Shown here piece by piece: positions 16,080 to 25,660 of a DNA stretch of 59,322 bases. The notes under the pieces were generated by a model, which saw nothing but the letters and a program-made list of their open reading frames with translations, had not been told where the DNA came from and did not search any database. The stretch is from Candidatus Sabulitectum sp. (GTDB lineage Bacteria > Fermentibacterota > Fermentibacteria > Fermentibacterales > JCC-6), in contig JAGLOJ010000025.1 in NCBI GenBank assembly GCA_023139045.1, forward strand, positions 1 through 59,322. The letters are read 5' to 3'. The translations under genes were made by a program, and so were the position numbers. Position 1 is the first letter of the stretch. Each line of letters opens with the position of its first letter.

Positions 16080-16809
16080 GAACATATCGCAGCGCAAGTA
16101 CTCTCAGTTCAGAGGGAGCATCCGGGTTCTCAAGAAGCCTCCTGACTATGTTTCCAGCTATTTCCCTTTCTCCGGTTACCGACCAGGCAATCCCCGCCGC
16201 AGCAAGAATCTCCGGCCTGGGAGATGTACCTATCAGCGCTTCTGAAAGATGCCTCAGGGCACCCTCTGTGTTGCCCTGACGCCATGCAATTCCCGCTAGA
16301 ATGAGAGCAGGGGTGTTCTTGTGACACATCGGTCCGAGCAGCTCAAGTGCTTCATCGGTTTTGCCATCCTCAAGAAGCATAACCGTGATGTTGGTAACAG
16401 GCACAGACCACGATTTATCCTTGTTGTTCGCCTCTCTCAGAAGCCGCATACAACCATTGCGATCTGATTCCCGAATGTCAGTGGCTCTTCTAATAAGCCT
16501 TGCCGATTCCATTCTGTCTCGTGCTGCTTTTTCGTACTCTTCGGGAATGGGTATGGTTATTTCCGTACCGGAAGAGGGAAGAACCTCCGGCATGTAACCG
16601 GCAGTGATGGCAAGAACGGATGAAGAGGAAACATCATCCAGCAAAGCCCAGGCAAGAAACTCCCAGTAGTCTCCCGGCTGCCAGGTGTAGCTGCACTGTG
16701 CGCCGGCAGCTTCTGTCTGTATGACATACCGGGAGTGAACAACTCTGGTCTTCGTACAACCTGCAGGAAGTACTGCAAGCAATGCCAGAGTGAATGCTGT
16801 TACTCTCAA
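16063..16809 (-). CDS. TPR-like lipoprotein
   Basis: 248 residues. The signal peptide ends in the lipobox L-P-A-G-C (Cys18), so the protein is anchored to a membrane on its outer side. The C-terminal 130 residues consist of repeating helical pairs (for example E-D-G-K-T-D-E-A-L-E-L-L and R-Q-G-N-T-E-G-A-L-R-H-L) that fit tetratricopeptide repeats, likely for protein-protein contact. It is the last gene of the lipM-lipA-dus group, overlapping dus by four bases; co-transcription does not imply a shared function. Its 3' end overlaps the PIN stub on the other strand. Confidence 0.7.
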   Translation of the reverse strand: MRVTAFTLALLAVLPAGCTKTRVVHSRYVIQTEAAGAQCSYTWQPGDYWEFLAWALLDDVSSSSVLAITAGYMPEVLPSSGTEITIPIPEEYEKAARDRMESARLIRRATDIRESDRNGCMRLLREANNKDKSWSVPVTNITVMLLEDGKTDEALELLGPMCHKNTPALILAGIAWRQGNTEGALRHLSEALIGTSPRPEILAAAGIAWSVTGEREIAGNIVRRLLENPDAPSELRVLALRYVLMLGE

Positions 16810-17780
16810 ATGTCCTCCACGGGTGTGTGCATTGCAATATCCGCTTCTCTGGCAACAATGTCCACCTCTGCCAGTGACTCTGTTCCCACAGCCCTTCTTC
16901 GCATGTCAGCCGCTCCGTAAAAGCCCCTGAAATACTGCACAAGATGCCCTCTGAAGATATGAAAAACCTGAGGAGACGGTATACTCTCCATCATCATGTT
17001 CAGCTGCTCCATAATTGTGCTGTGAAGCTCACCTGGTTCAGGATGCGGGTTTCCACCGGATATGCCTCTGAATATCCACGGGTTGCCCCAGGCGCCCCGG
17101 CCGATAAGCAACCCGGTTGAGCCTGTGTCATCCCTGAGCTTCAGAGCAGCCTCCACCGATGTGGAATCACCGTTGGCAATCACAGGAACAGGAGACAGCT
17201 CTGCTATGCGCCTGATTCCCTCTTTGTTAACATCACCGGAAAAAAAGTCAGACCTGAACCGGCCGTGTACCGCGATGGCGCAAGCCCCTGCACCGGCAAC
17301 AAGTTCACCAATGTTGTCCGGAACAGGGTTTTCACGGGTGAGACCCAGCCGGATCTTTACGGTAACTGGAAGGTCTGTGTTTTCCTTTGTTACCCTTATT
17401 ATCTCAAGCAGTCTTGGAATATCTCCGAGCAGCGAGCTGCCGCTGCCGCTTCTAAGAACTCTTTTTACAGGGCACCCGGCATTGATATCAATGAATTTGA
17501 AGCCAAGGGGTGTTACAAGGTCTGACGCCCTGGCGAAATCCTCTGGTTTTGCTCCGAAAAGCTGAACACCGATAGGTTGCTCGTCAGGGTGGTACCGTAG
17601 CATCTTTTTTGTTTTCACACTTTTCCGCGACAAACCGGCAGCCGTAACCATCTCGGTGACCAGACAGGTTGCACCGAGTTTCATGCAGATCCTCCTGAAT
17701 GCCGAATCTGTTACACCGGCCATGGGCGCCATGGTGATACCATGTGTGTAAAAGGGGATCGGATTCTGTTCTTTGGTCAT
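16806..17780 (-). CDS. dusB: tRNA-dihydrouridine synthase (DusB-like)
   Basis: 324 residues. M-A-P-M-A-G-V-T-D-S-A-F-R near the N-terminus is the FMN-binding strand of Dus enzymes. I-N-A-G-C-P-V carries the catalytic Cys, and I-A-V-H-G-R, I-A-N-G-D and G-R-G-A-W-G-N-P-W are later family signatures. It reduces uridine to dihydrouridine in tRNA D-loops using NADPH. It overlaps lipA by four bases. The Dus subfamily is inferred from general similarity to DusB. Confidence 0.9.
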   Translation of the reverse strand: MTKEQNPIPFYTHGITMAPMAGVTDSAFRRICMKLGATCLVTEMVTAAGLSRKSVKTKKMLRYHPDEQPIGVQLFGAKPEDFARASDLVTPLGFKFIDINAGCPVKRVLRSGSGSSLLGDIPRLLEIIRVTKENTDLPVTVKIRLGLTRENPVPDNIGELVAGAGACAIAVHGRFRSDFFSGDVNKEGIRRIAELSPVPVIANGDSTSVEAALKLRDDTGSTGLLIGRGAWGNPWIFRGISGGNPHPEPGELHSTIMEQLNMMMESIPSPQVFHIFRGHLVQYFRGFYGAADMRRRAVGTESLAEVDIVAREADIAMHTPVEDI

Positions 17781-18661
17781 TTGCTCTCCGCAAGCAGATC
17801 TGCGTGGAAGGAACTTCTTACAAGAGCACCACTTGCTACTCCTGCAAAACCTATTTCCAATGCTGTTTTCTCCCAGTTTTCAAATTCCACGGGTTCAACA
17901 TACCTTACGGCAGGCATGTGCTTTGAAGTTGGCTGCAGATACTGACCAATTGTCAGCAGTGACACACCGCTGTTTTTCAGATCAATGAGGGTTTCCTCAA
18001 TATCATCCGCATTCTCTCCGAGACCCACCATGATTCCGCTCTTTACAGGAATGTCAGGTGCTATTTTAGAAAACCTCTTGAGAACATCAAGAGACTGGTC
18101 ATACGACGCTATCGGTCGCAGTGCCGGGAACAATCTTCTGACAGTTTCAAGATTGTGGTTGAATACATCCGGCCTGCATTCCGCTATTGTTCTCAGGGCG
18201 GATTCATCACCGTTGAAGTCTGGCGTGAGAACCTCAACTCTGACTGCACTGATTGTGTTCCTCAACTCGGTTACTGTTTCTGCGAAATGTCCGGCGCCAC
18301 CGTCGGGCAGATCATCTCTGGTGACGGATGTCAGAACTACATACTTGAGATTCATTGAGGATGAAGCTTCCGCGATTCTCCGCGGCTCATCCGGATCGGG
18401 CGGGGGAAGGGAAGTTGCATTTTTCTCTATTGCACAGTATGCACAGTTTCGTGTACACACGGAACCGAGAATAAGAAAAGTTGCAGTACCCCTTTCGTAG
18501 CAGTGCCCCCTGTTCGGACATCTGGCCTCATTGCAGACAGTGTTCAGATTCATGGTTGACAGAATTCTTCGAACCTCACCTGCCGACCGGTTACCTATTG
18601 TCGGCATTTTCAACCAGTCGGGTTTCCTGTTAATTTTCAATAATCTGTCGCCTTTCATCAA
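17777..18661 (-). CDS. lipA: lipoyl synthase
   Basis: Radical SAM enzyme that inserts two sulfurs into protein-bound octanoyl groups to make lipoyl cofactors. Both clusters are visible: C43-x4-C48-x5-C54 (C-N-E-A-R-C-P-N) for the auxiliary sulfur-donating cluster and C69-x3-C73-x2-C76 for the SAM cluster. The C-terminal R-S-S-F-H-A-D motif holds the Ser that ligates the auxiliary cluster. The length of 294 is normal. The start at 18661 overlaps the upstream lipM by 32 bases; a TTG at 18642-18640 (before K-I-N-R-K-P) would remove most of the overlap and is possible. Confidence 0.95.
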   Translation of the reverse strand: MMKGDRLLKINRKPDWLKMPTIGNRSAGEVRRILSTMNLNTVCNEARCPNRGHCYERGTATFLILGSVCTRNCAYCAIEKNATSLPPPDPDEPRRIAEASSSMNLKYVVLTSVTRDDLPDGGAGHFAETVTELRNTISAVRVEVLTPDFNGDESALRTIAECRPDVFNHNLETVRRLFPALRPIASYDQSLDVLKRFSKIAPDIPVKSGIMVGLGENADDIEETLIDLKNSGVSLLTIGQYLQPTSKHMPAVRYVEPVEFENWEKTALEIGFAGVASGALVRSSFHADLLAESK

Positions 18662-19433
18662 TCATTTCCTCAAGACATGGAAGGTTACAGGACAGAAATG
18701 AAGCCGGGGTTCCACCGCACTGGATGGCAAACTGCTCGTGCAGATTCTCCGCCAGAATCTCAGGTGTAATATCCGGATTGTATTCAAGGACCGATCCAAC
18801 GCCCCTGGTGAGCAATTCACGCATCTTTGCCTTCAGAGTAGTGGAAGCTGCTCCCGGAAGATAATCCACGGTCTTTGTCTGCTGGTTGGTAAAGATGATT
18901 GATCCGTGTTCAATGAATACCCCGCGGCTTCTGGCCTGGGCACTACCCACCAGTTTCCTGCGGTCTTCTGTCATGATCTCTGATCTGCCGTGTGATGTAA
19001 AGCAGGGATTAAACTCGCGGCCTGCTGCGGAAAGCTCTCTGCTGCCGGGGTTCAAAACGGCCGGAATGCCGGATTTCTTTAAACCTTCTGTAAGAATTGA
19101 GGCCACTTTCTCAAGGCTTTCAGCTATGGAACCGCTCACAAGGGGATGATCTTCCATGGCAACCAGCGAGTATGTAAGCTCGTGTCCGTGCCACACAGCT
19201 CTGCCGCCTGTGGGTCTTCTGACAATATGATAACCGTCATCAAGAAGTTTCTTAACATCCGCTTCCTTTTCAGGTTTCTGAAAACGGCCTATGGAAAGGC
19301 AATGGGGTGCCCACATATAGGTACGGAATATGGCCTGGGCATTTCCGCTCTGTACAAGCTTCATGGAGCAGAGATCAACCGCCATATTCACAAAACCGGA
19401 TTGATGAGAATCACGGATGGCCAGGGTTTTCAT
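18630..19433 (-). CDS. lipM: octanoyltransferase / lipoate-protein ligase family (LipM-like)
   Basis: 267 residues of the BPL/LplA/LipB fold: R-R-P-T-G-G-R-A-V-W-H near residue 93, then the P-C-F segment with a Cys at the position of the LipM nucleophile, then R-R-K-L-V-G-S-A-Q and H-G-S-I. This pattern fits LipM, which moves octanoate from acyl-carrier protein to the GcvH or E2 domain, better than ATP-using LplA. Location directly before lipA supports lipoate synthesis. It is the first gene of a minus-strand operon, facing the PorV-like gene across about 100 bases. Confidence 0.85.
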   Translation of the reverse strand: MKTLAIRDSHQSGFVNMAVDLCSMKLVQSGNAQAIFRTYMWAPHCLSIGRFQKPEKEADVKKLLDDGYHIVRRPTGGRAVWHGHELTYSLVAMEDHPLVSGSIAESLEKVASILTEGLKKSGIPAVLNPGSRELSAAGREFNPCFTSHGRSEIMTEDRRKLVGSAQARSRGVFIEHGSIIFTNQQTKTVDYLPGAASTTLKAKMRELLTRGVGSVLEYNPDITPEILAENLHEQFAIQCGGTPASFLSCNLPCLEEMIDERRQIIEN

Positions 19434-19537
19434 TATCTTTATCCTTTCGTGGGAACGGGTAATATAATTCCCTCTTCTGATTATGTCCGATGTTTACAGA
19501 GGGAACCTTGAACCATATTTCGTGTATAGGGGTTTGT

Positions 19538-20428
19538 ATGAAAAAAACACTTATGATACTTATGATACTCGCCGGACTTTCTGCAGCGGGTGTTTACAGA
19601 GACGCAGGGCTGGGTCTTTTCCCGTTCCTGAAAATGGATGTGGGTGCCAGAATCGCGGCTCTTGGCGGTACCGGCGCTGTAAACGGCGATGAACTTGCCA
19701 TTTTCTCTAATCCGGCGCTTCTTGCAGGCCGCGAAGCTTCCATTTCCGCCGGTCACAATCAGTGGTATGGAACAACCTCTCAGAACTATCTGGCCGCGGT
19801 TTCCGGGCTTGGAAGTGTTTTTACCGGATCACTAGCCTTGAGATCTGTATCAACCACAGGAATTGAGTACAGAGAAACCCCCTCTTCCGATCCGGTCGAT
19901 ACATTCAACGCCACTGATTTATCCGTGAACGGTGCCGTTGCAGCAAGGCTGGGCCGTTTTGATGCGGGCGTGGGCTTTAAGATAATACATGAAAAGATAT
20001 GGCTGGAATCTTCAAACGGCTGGGCTGTTGATGTGGGTTTCAACTACCATCCGCGTCCCTCACTCATGTTTACCGCAGTTTACCTTCATTCAGGACCGTC
20101 TGTTACAATGGATGATAAAGAGTTCAGATTTCCCCGTACATGGGTTTTTGCCTCGAAGTGGGACGGACATATTCCTTTTGGCGATCTCTCCGTTTCGGCT
20201 CAGGTGATGCGCCCTCTCGATAACCGGACCAACGCCGGTTTCGGAATTGAATTAAGTCCGGTACACTGGGCATCTCTCCGGGGTGGCTGGAAAATCAATG
20301 ACGACAGCGGAGACCTTACTGCCGGTGCCGGTCTCTCTGCAAAAAACTGGACTCTGGACTACGCATTTGTTCCAGGTAACTTCTCCCTGGGAACAACACA
20401 CCGGTTCTCACTTTCCCGATCGCTCTGA
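19538..20428 (+). CDS. PorV/PorQ-family outer-membrane protein
   Basis: About 296 residues from the ATG at 19538, which follows GGGG. The open frame extends upstream, but the natural signal peptide starts at M-K-K-T-L-M-I-L-M-I-L. The mature N-terminus F-L-K-M-D-V-G-A-R-I-A-A-L-G-G-T-G-A and F-S-N-P-A-L-L are typical for PorV/PorQ proteins of the FCB group. Alternating beta strands run to the terminal aromatic S-L-S-R-S-L, fitting an FadL-like barrel. Family members serve type IX secretion or act as general outer-membrane proteins; no other por genes are here. It is followed by surE after three bases. Confidence 0.75.
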   Translation: MKKTLMILMILAGLSAAGVYRDAGLGLFPFLKMDVGARIAALGGTGAVNGDELAIFSNPALLAGREASISAGHNQWYGTTSQNYLAAVSGLGSVFTGSLALRSVSTTGIEYRETPSSDPVDTFNATDLSVNGAVAARLGRFDAGVGFKIIHEKIWLESSNGWAVDVGFNYHPRPSLMFTAVYLHSGPSVTMDDKEFRFPRTWVFASKWDGHIPFGDLSVSAQVMRPLDNRTNAGFGIELSPVHWASLRGGWKINDDSGDLTAGAGLSAKNWTLDYAFVPGNFSLGTTHRFSLSRSL

Positions 20429-20431
20429 GCC

Positions 20432-21163
20432 ATGAAAATACTTCTTGTGAACGACGACGGGTTCGATGAACCCGGCTTGAAGGCCCTTGAGAATGCTCTG
20501 TCCCACTATGAAACCCTGACGGTAGCTCCATTTCACCACCACAGCGGAGCGAGTATGTCTCTCAATTTATATTCTCCTCTTGCTTTAAGAGAACATGGTT
20601 CCGGGAGATACTCTGTAGAGGGAACTCCTGTAGACTGTGTTAAGCTCGCTCTCAGTGAGCTCATCACAGGTGACCCTCCCGATCTTGTTATTTCCGGGAT
20701 TAATCCCGGGGCAAATGTGGCCAACAACACCTGGTACTCCGGTACGGTAGCTGCTGCCACCGAAGCAGCATTCTGGCACATACCTGCCATCGCAATCAGC
20801 CAGGAATACACTTCCTCACCTGATTTTGAGCTTTCCACAAAGGTTATTAAGAAAGTTGTTGACACTGAGTTGTACAAGATGATTGAACCTGGAATGCTGC
20901 TTAACATAAATGTTCCTTCCGGGGCTCACGGCGGCTACAGAATGACAACCATAGGAAGTTTTGCCAGGGAAATTCCCTTCACCCGTACAGAGAACAGTGA
21001 ATCCTACAGATACGGACCTTATGAGATACAGTCGGTTAGAGAACAGTCGGGAACTGATGTGCATGCTTTGCAGGACGGGCATATAAGCTTTACCCTGCTC
21101 TCTTCCACACGCCCGGCCGTACCGGCAAGCGATCTGAGACACTGGTGTTCGCAGCAGTCCTGA
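20432..21163 (+). CDS. surE: 5'/3'-nucleotidase SurE
   Basis: 243 residues. V-N-D-D-G-F at the N-terminus holds the metal-binding Asp pair. H-H-S-G-A-S and S-G-I-N-P-G-A-N-V with Y-S-G-T-V-A-A-A-T-E-A are SurE signatures. It is a manganese or magnesium-dependent phosphatase of nucleoside monophosphates in the cytoplasm. Length and domain order are normal. It lies in a plus-strand run with the PorV-like gene upstream, and the next gene starts inside its last codons. Confidence 0.95.
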   Translation: MKILLVNDDGFDEPGLKALENALSHYETLTVAPFHHHSGASMSLNLYSPLALREHGSGRYSVEGTPVDCVKLALSELITGDPPDLVISGINPGANVANNTWYSGTVAAATEAAFWHIPAIAISQEYTSSPDFELSTKVIKKVVDTELYKMIEPGMLLNINVPSGAHGGYRMTTIGSFAREIPFTRTENSESYRYGPYEIQSVREQSGTDVHALQDGHISFTLLSSTRPAVPASDLRHWCSQQS

Positions 21164-22827
21164 CACTGTTTCTGCTGCTGGGGTCGCCTGATGCCGTACA
21201 TCTTCTGCACACGGTTACGGTTACATTTGAAGAAGACGGATCAATCACGGAACAGACAAAAGCAGTGATAATTCCCCTGACCGGCAGGGGTGTTCAGCGT
21301 TTTTCCACTATGAGCGTTGCTTTCAGAAGCGGCATGGAAGAAGTGGAAATAGTTCAGGCGGATGTGGGCCACTGGCGGGGTGGCAGAGGAAGTGCCACTG
21401 CTTCAATATCGACCGGTCCTCACAGGATTCTTTCCAGAACCAACAGGCTGGAATCTTCTCTTCGTGAAATTATTATGCTTATGCCAGGCCTGGAGGTGGG
21501 GGATACGGTCAAGGTGGATATTGTAAGAACAATACATTCTCTTCCCCTTTCGGATGTATACAGTTATTCATTCTCGCCGTCACTCCGGGACAGTGTGGCG
21601 CGGTCCGTTTTTCAACTGCAGAATGATTCTCATATTCAGCTTTTCACCAGTGAGCCCGGTAACCGGTGGGAATTCCGGAATCTTTCTCCGGTACCGTCAC
21701 ATACACTGGCGGCGTATGATCCTCACACTATATCCATCTCCACCGGCAGCCCGGAGAGGCTCTCTGCGGAGGCTTCCAGTGCTCTGGATGTACCACGGCA
21801 TTCCGAATGCGTCAGGCTTGATGAAATAGTAAGACTGACCGATTCCGATCCCGGCGTGCTCAGGGTATGGGTTGCGGAAAATATCAACTACACAGGAGCA
21901 GACACCGGGATATGGCCGGGCTGGTCTCCCAGATCTCCGGAGGAAACTCTTGAGGATGGCTCCGGAGTATGCAGAGACAGAGCTGTTCTGCTTACATGGC
22001 TGCTTCGGAAGGCGGGATACGATGCCTACCCCGCACTGGCCAGCACTGTTGGAGAAACTGCCCCTGTGGTTGATGCAAGAAGCTTTGACCACATGATTAC
22101 CGTATACAGAAACCCTTTTGATAATTCCTGGATGGTTCTTGATCCAACGCCAAGGGGCATCCCTCTCAACGCAGGTGCCAGTTTCGGCCTCCGCGGGAGT
22201 ACGTTTCTACCGATTATTCCCGGGGGAACCGGTCTCCAGACCATCCCGCTGAACGGCTGGAATGACACTTTACGTATCCTTGTTACCGGTGAACTTGATC
22301 TGAATGAGAATCTAATTACCGGAAGACTCCGGGCGGTAAGCAACGGGGCACCTCTGGAACTGATAACAACACTTTTCACTCAGTCCGGACCTTCTGCTAA
22401 AAAAGAAATGTTCAGACGATTCTTTGGAGCACTGCGGTGTGATTCAGTTTCTTTTGATGGGGAAGAGGTGATAGTTGAAGGACAGTGGAAAGTTTTGCAG
22501 AACGGTGAACATCTTCTTCTTCCCGGTCTAAGAGAAATATCTCTTCACGGTTCCCGGATTGCCTCAATGCTTTTACCCTGTCCTCCTGATTCCTTCATTA
22601 TTGATGCCCCCGCAATCGAGATTCTCACCGTTTCTTTATCGGTACAGAATACAGAAACCCGGCTTCCCGTATCTGTAAATATCCCGGGGTATTCCTGTGA
22701 AATGAACTATGAATCCGGCAGACTGGTCTATACGGAAACTGCTGATATCACAAATTCGAATGCAGCCATTCTTGAAACTCTTCTTATGCGCTCAGGCACA
22801 TCTGCCAGAATTGTGAGATTGCAATGA
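21145..22827 (+). CDS. exported transglutaminase-like (DUF3857-type) protein
   Basis: 560 residues, GTG start overlapping surE by 19 bases, with a signal peptide of about 18 residues. N-terminal beta-rich region to about residue 230 resembles DUF3857 proteins. The transglutaminase core has S-G-V-C-R-D-R-A-V-L-L (catalytic Cys), F-D-H-M-I-T-V-Y (His) and W-M-V-L-D-P-T (Asp), so the Cys-His-Asp triad is complete. It could cleave or cross-link peptide bonds at the cell envelope. The C-terminal part is beta-rich. It is coupled to a paralogue-like partner at 22824 that lacks the triad. Confidence 0.75.
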   Translation: MFAAVLTLFLLLGSPDAVHLLHTVTVTFEEDGSITEQTKAVIIPLTGRGVQRFSTMSVAFRSGMEEVEIVQADVGHWRGGRGSATASISTGPHRILSRTNRLESSLREIIMLMPGLEVGDTVKVDIVRTIHSLPLSDVYSYSFSPSLRDSVARSVFQLQNDSHIQLFTSEPGNRWEFRNLSPVPSHTLAAYDPHTISISTGSPERLSAEASSALDVPRHSECVRLDEIVRLTDSDPGVLRVWVAENINYTGADTGIWPGWSPRSPEETLEDGSGVCRDRAVLLTWLLRKAGYDAYPALASTVGETAPVVDARSFDHMITVYRNPFDNSWMVLDPTPRGIPLNAGASFGLRGSTFLPIIPGGTGLQTIPLNGWNDTLRILVTGELDLNENLITGRLRAVSNGAPLELITTLFTQSGPSAKKEMFRRFFGALRCDSVSFDGEEVIVEGQWKVLQNGEHLLLPGLREISLHGSRIASMLLPCPPDSFIIDAPAIEILTVSLSVQNTETRLPVSVNIPGYSCEMNYESGRLVYTETADITNSNAAILETLLMRSGTSARIVRLQ

Positions 22828-24233
22828 CAATCACCTCTGTTTTGCTTATTGCGGGAATACTGGCCACTCCATCAAGATACACATCTGTCGATGTTGAAAT
22901 AGACTGGGACGGATCGGTAAAGGAAACCACGGTCAACTACAGAGCAATTGCCGGTGACGACGGCAGGTTCCTCAGAGTAACACGTGATTTTGATCCCGAG
23001 TACATGGAGGTTGAAGTATTGAACTCAACCTATGGCTTCCCCGGACACCCCAGGGATGTTCCCGAGTGGGCTGTAGACACACTTACAGGAAGTGAAGGCT
23101 GGCCACTTGCTCTTGTGATTGCTTTCCCCGGCCTGCGCCCTGGAATGACCATGGAATGGACATTTCGTGTGCAGGACAGCGGGCAGCTTGCAGGAAGCGG
23201 TTTGTTTTACACCTACATCGCAGATGAGGAACCGGACACCATCAATGTGACCTGCCGGGATGTTGATAATCTGGAAGCGGGATTCATCGGATTTACAGAG
23301 ACAACACGAAGGAACAGAAGAATATTTTCATCAATCGACCAGGATTACAAGGAACTCTGGCTTTCAACTGCTTCGGACTGGGGTGAAGTACAGGACATTC
23401 TTCTGGAATCATCCAGAACTTCTTCCCTGGAAACTCCACCTGATCTCAGAGAGGCTGCCATAGAAGCGGGAGCTGCCGGTGCCCTGCCCAGAATGAGGGT
23501 TTCCCGGGGGCGTGTTCTTATTACAGAGTCATTGCAACTGCTTCCATTTCCAGGTGGAGACGCCGGTTTTACCGTCCGTTCTCTGCAGGAAATACTTGAT
23601 TCCAGAAGGGCTACACCCATAGAGGCTGCCACTCTGCTTTCTGCCATGTGCAGGGTAATGAGCATAAAAGCCCCGGTTATTCAGGCCACAGATATTCTTC
23701 CCCTTGTACCATCGCCTCTGGGTTTCTACAGATCTTTCATTCTTGTAAACGGGGAACTTGAAGAGCCCTCTGAATACCTTTCGCCTGCCGGCTGGGTGGA
23801 TACCCCGGATACACTGTGGCTTCTCCTTCCGGGAGGAGTACTCGGTGAAATGCCACCACCTGAGGAATCTGAGCGTGGTATTGAAATATGGGATATTTCT
23901 CCTTCCAGTGGTGAGTTTACACTTACTATCCAGACTGAAGGCGGGTTTGATCGCGAACTCAGACGAAAACTTGCGGGTATGGATGCAGAAGATGTTCTAC
24001 TTGCAATTTCAGAGTGGTTTCGTTCTTCAGCCATCTATTTCTATCCGGAGTCAGTACAGCTTTCTGATCTCTTTGACCTCACGGAGCCTGCATGGATTAT
24101 TGTTAATGGAATTATCCCTCCTGTCGGCGAGAACTGGATAGAAACCGCCCCGTCTCTCAACTGGAGTCGGGAAGGTGTTATCACCCGGGACTATGTAAAT
24201 GTTCAGTACGGAAACGGCATCATCAGCAGATGA
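22824..24233 (+). CDS. exported transglutaminase-like partner lacking the catalytic triad
   Basis: 469 residues, overlapping the previous gene by four bases. The N-terminal signal-like segment and the beta-rich region (V-D-V-E-I-D-W-D-G-S-V-K) mirror the upstream gene (V-T-V-T-F-E-E-D-G-S-I-T). The region that should hold the active site (T-P-I-E-A-A-T-L-L-S-A-M-C-R) keeps the helix but not the Cys at the catalytic position, and the H and D segments are also replaced. So this looks like an inactive duplicate, perhaps a regulator or structural subunit of the first. Inference from side-by-side reading. Confidence 0.6.
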   Translation: MTITSVLLIAGILATPSRYTSVDVEIDWDGSVKETTVNYRAIAGDDGRFLRVTRDFDPEYMEVEVLNSTYGFPGHPRDVPEWAVDTLTGSEGWPLALVIAFPGLRPGMTMEWTFRVQDSGQLAGSGLFYTYIADEEPDTINVTCRDVDNLEAGFIGFTETTRRNRRIFSSIDQDYKELWLSTASDWGEVQDILLESSRTSSLETPPDLREAAIEAGAAGALPRMRVSRGRVLITESLQLLPFPGGDAGFTVRSLQEILDSRRATPIEAATLLSAMCRVMSIKAPVIQATDILPLVPSPLGFYRSFILVNGELEEPSEYLSPAGWVDTPDTLWLLLPGGVLGEMPPPEESERGIEIWDISPSSGEFTLTIQTEGGFDRELRRKLAGMDAEDVLLAISEWFRSSAIYFYPESVQLSDLFDLTEPAWIIVNGIIPPVGENWIETAPSLNWSREGVITRDYVNVQYGNGIISR

Positions 24234-25660
24234 AGAGAGAGCATGCGATATTTTTAGCGTTCTTCGTCTTGGGCATTGCCGCAAGGCTTATCTCTCTGGG
24301 TGAGCTGGAGTGGTTTTTCGGATCAAACCTGCATGTGGATGAAATCACCTATGTCACAGGGGATTCTCCGCCTTATGAAAGACCTCCCGGCACCTATCTG
24401 CTTGCCGGTCTTCCGCTGGAAACAACTGTTCTTCGATTGATTTTCAGCGCTATCTCGATGATTCCGGCTCTTGCATTGTTTCTTTTCCGTAAAAAGAGCA
24501 GAAATAACGCCATTCTTGCCGGGGTTCTCGCCATTGAACCAACCCTTGCCTTTTCCGGGCTTCAGATACTGCCGTCAGCACCGGCAGCGGCTTTTCTTGC
24601 ACTGGCACTTACAGCAGGCAGGAACCGTCCTCTGTTGCTTGGCTGGCTTGTCGGCTGTGCTGCATTGTTCAGGGGAGAGGTGCTTCTTTTTCTGCCTGTT
24701 TCAATCTTTTTCATTCATCCCTTCAGGAAATACATAAGCACAGCCGGTGGAGTATTGATTGCTGTTCTTCCGGTTCTTATTATCAACCTTGTTTCCGGGG
24801 GGCCATTCGCACTGGGAGAGAACGGACCGCTCAACCTCTGGCTGGGGTCTTCATGGGAATTGCTTGAAACGCCTCCGGGGATCGAATTTGAAGAACTGAT
24901 GGGCGACAGTTCCTTTGCGGATAATGCTTTGCATTCAATAAGAGATGATTTCCCCGGCTGGCTTGGCAGAGGAGCAGTAAAAACGGCGGCATTTCTCTCT
25001 ATTCCCGGATCCGGTCGAAATATCGAAGCCCCGGAGCTGCTTGGTTCAACAGTTCTCAAGTACCTGCTTCCGCTTACTTTTCTGATAATTGCCATGGGAA
25101 TCTCCGGTTCCGGAAGAAACCCCGGAACTGCGCTGATTGTCACAGGGTTGGCAGCAGCCTTTCTCTTCTTTCCTTCAATCAGACACAGAGCTGTTTTTCT
25201 ACCGGCTGTGGCAATCTCAGTATCACATTTCAGGTGGAAGATAGCGGCACCGGTTGCGCTGGTAATTCTGCTATTCTCTGTCTTTCTGCATTACCCGGCC
25301 GGGGTACGCCCCGGGCTTACACATGTGCAGTCGGCGCAGAACCAGCTTGAATCAGGAAACTGTGAAGCGGCTCTTGTCAGTCTTGAAAAAGCGGAGGAAG
25401 AAGGGTTCGAGGGGGCCGACATTCATTCTATAAGAGGAGCATGTATTGCGTCTTCCGGTGGCGACTTCCGCATAGCAGCCCGTGAATTCGGAAGGGCTCT
25501 TGAGATGGCTCCGGAATCACCAACCGCATGGAAAAACATGGCTGCTTTACTCTGGAATTACGGATACCGTGAAGACGCTGTTATTGCTGCTGAGAAAGCT
25601 GTTTCCCTGAATCCGGCATTGGGAGAAGAGCTCAGTCCAATTCTTTCCTGTCAGCGTTGA
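24230..25660 (+). CDS. GT-C-like membrane protein with C-terminal TPR
   Basis: 476 residues, overlapping the previous gene by four bases. The first about 370 residues are hydrophobic with multiple membrane spans; H-V-D-E-I-T-Y after the first span resembles the acidic first-loop motif of GT-C/PMT-type glycosyltransferases that use lipid-linked sugars. The last about 100 residues are soluble with helical pairs (A-A-L-V-S-L-E-K-A-E-E, A-A-R-E-F-G-R-A-L-E-M-A-P and A-V-I-A-A-E-K-A-V-S-L-N-P), a clear TPR domain. It may glycosylate envelope proteins in the same operon. Function is inferred from topology. Confidence 0.6.
   Translation: MKREHAIFLAFFVLGIAARLISLGELEWFFGSNLHVDEITYVTGDSPPYERPPGTYLLAGLPLETTVLRLIFSAISMIPALALFLFRKKSRNNAILAGVLAIEPTLAFSGLQILPSAPAAAFLALALTAGRNRPLLLGWLVGCAALFRGEVLLFLPVSIFFIHPFRKYISTAGGVLIAVLPVLIINLVSGGPFALGENGPLNLWLGSSWELLETPPGIEFEELMGDSSFADNALHSIRDDFPGWLGRGAVKTAAFLSIPGSGRNIEAPELLGSTVLKYLLPLTFLIIAMGISGSGRNPGTALIVTGLAAAFLFFPSIRHRAVFLPAVAISVSHFRWKIAAPVALVILLFSVFLHYPAGVRPGLTHVQSAQNQLESGNCEAALVSLEKAEEEGFEGADIHSIRGACIASSGGDFRIAAREFGRALEMAPESPTAWKNMAALLWNYGYREDAVIAAEKAVSLNPALGEELSPILSCQR

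Noticed and set aside
17062-17565. 167-codon plus-strand open frame
   Set aside because: Antisense shadow of the dus gene.
17985-18500. 171-codon plus-strand open frame
   Set aside because: Antisense shadow of lipA.
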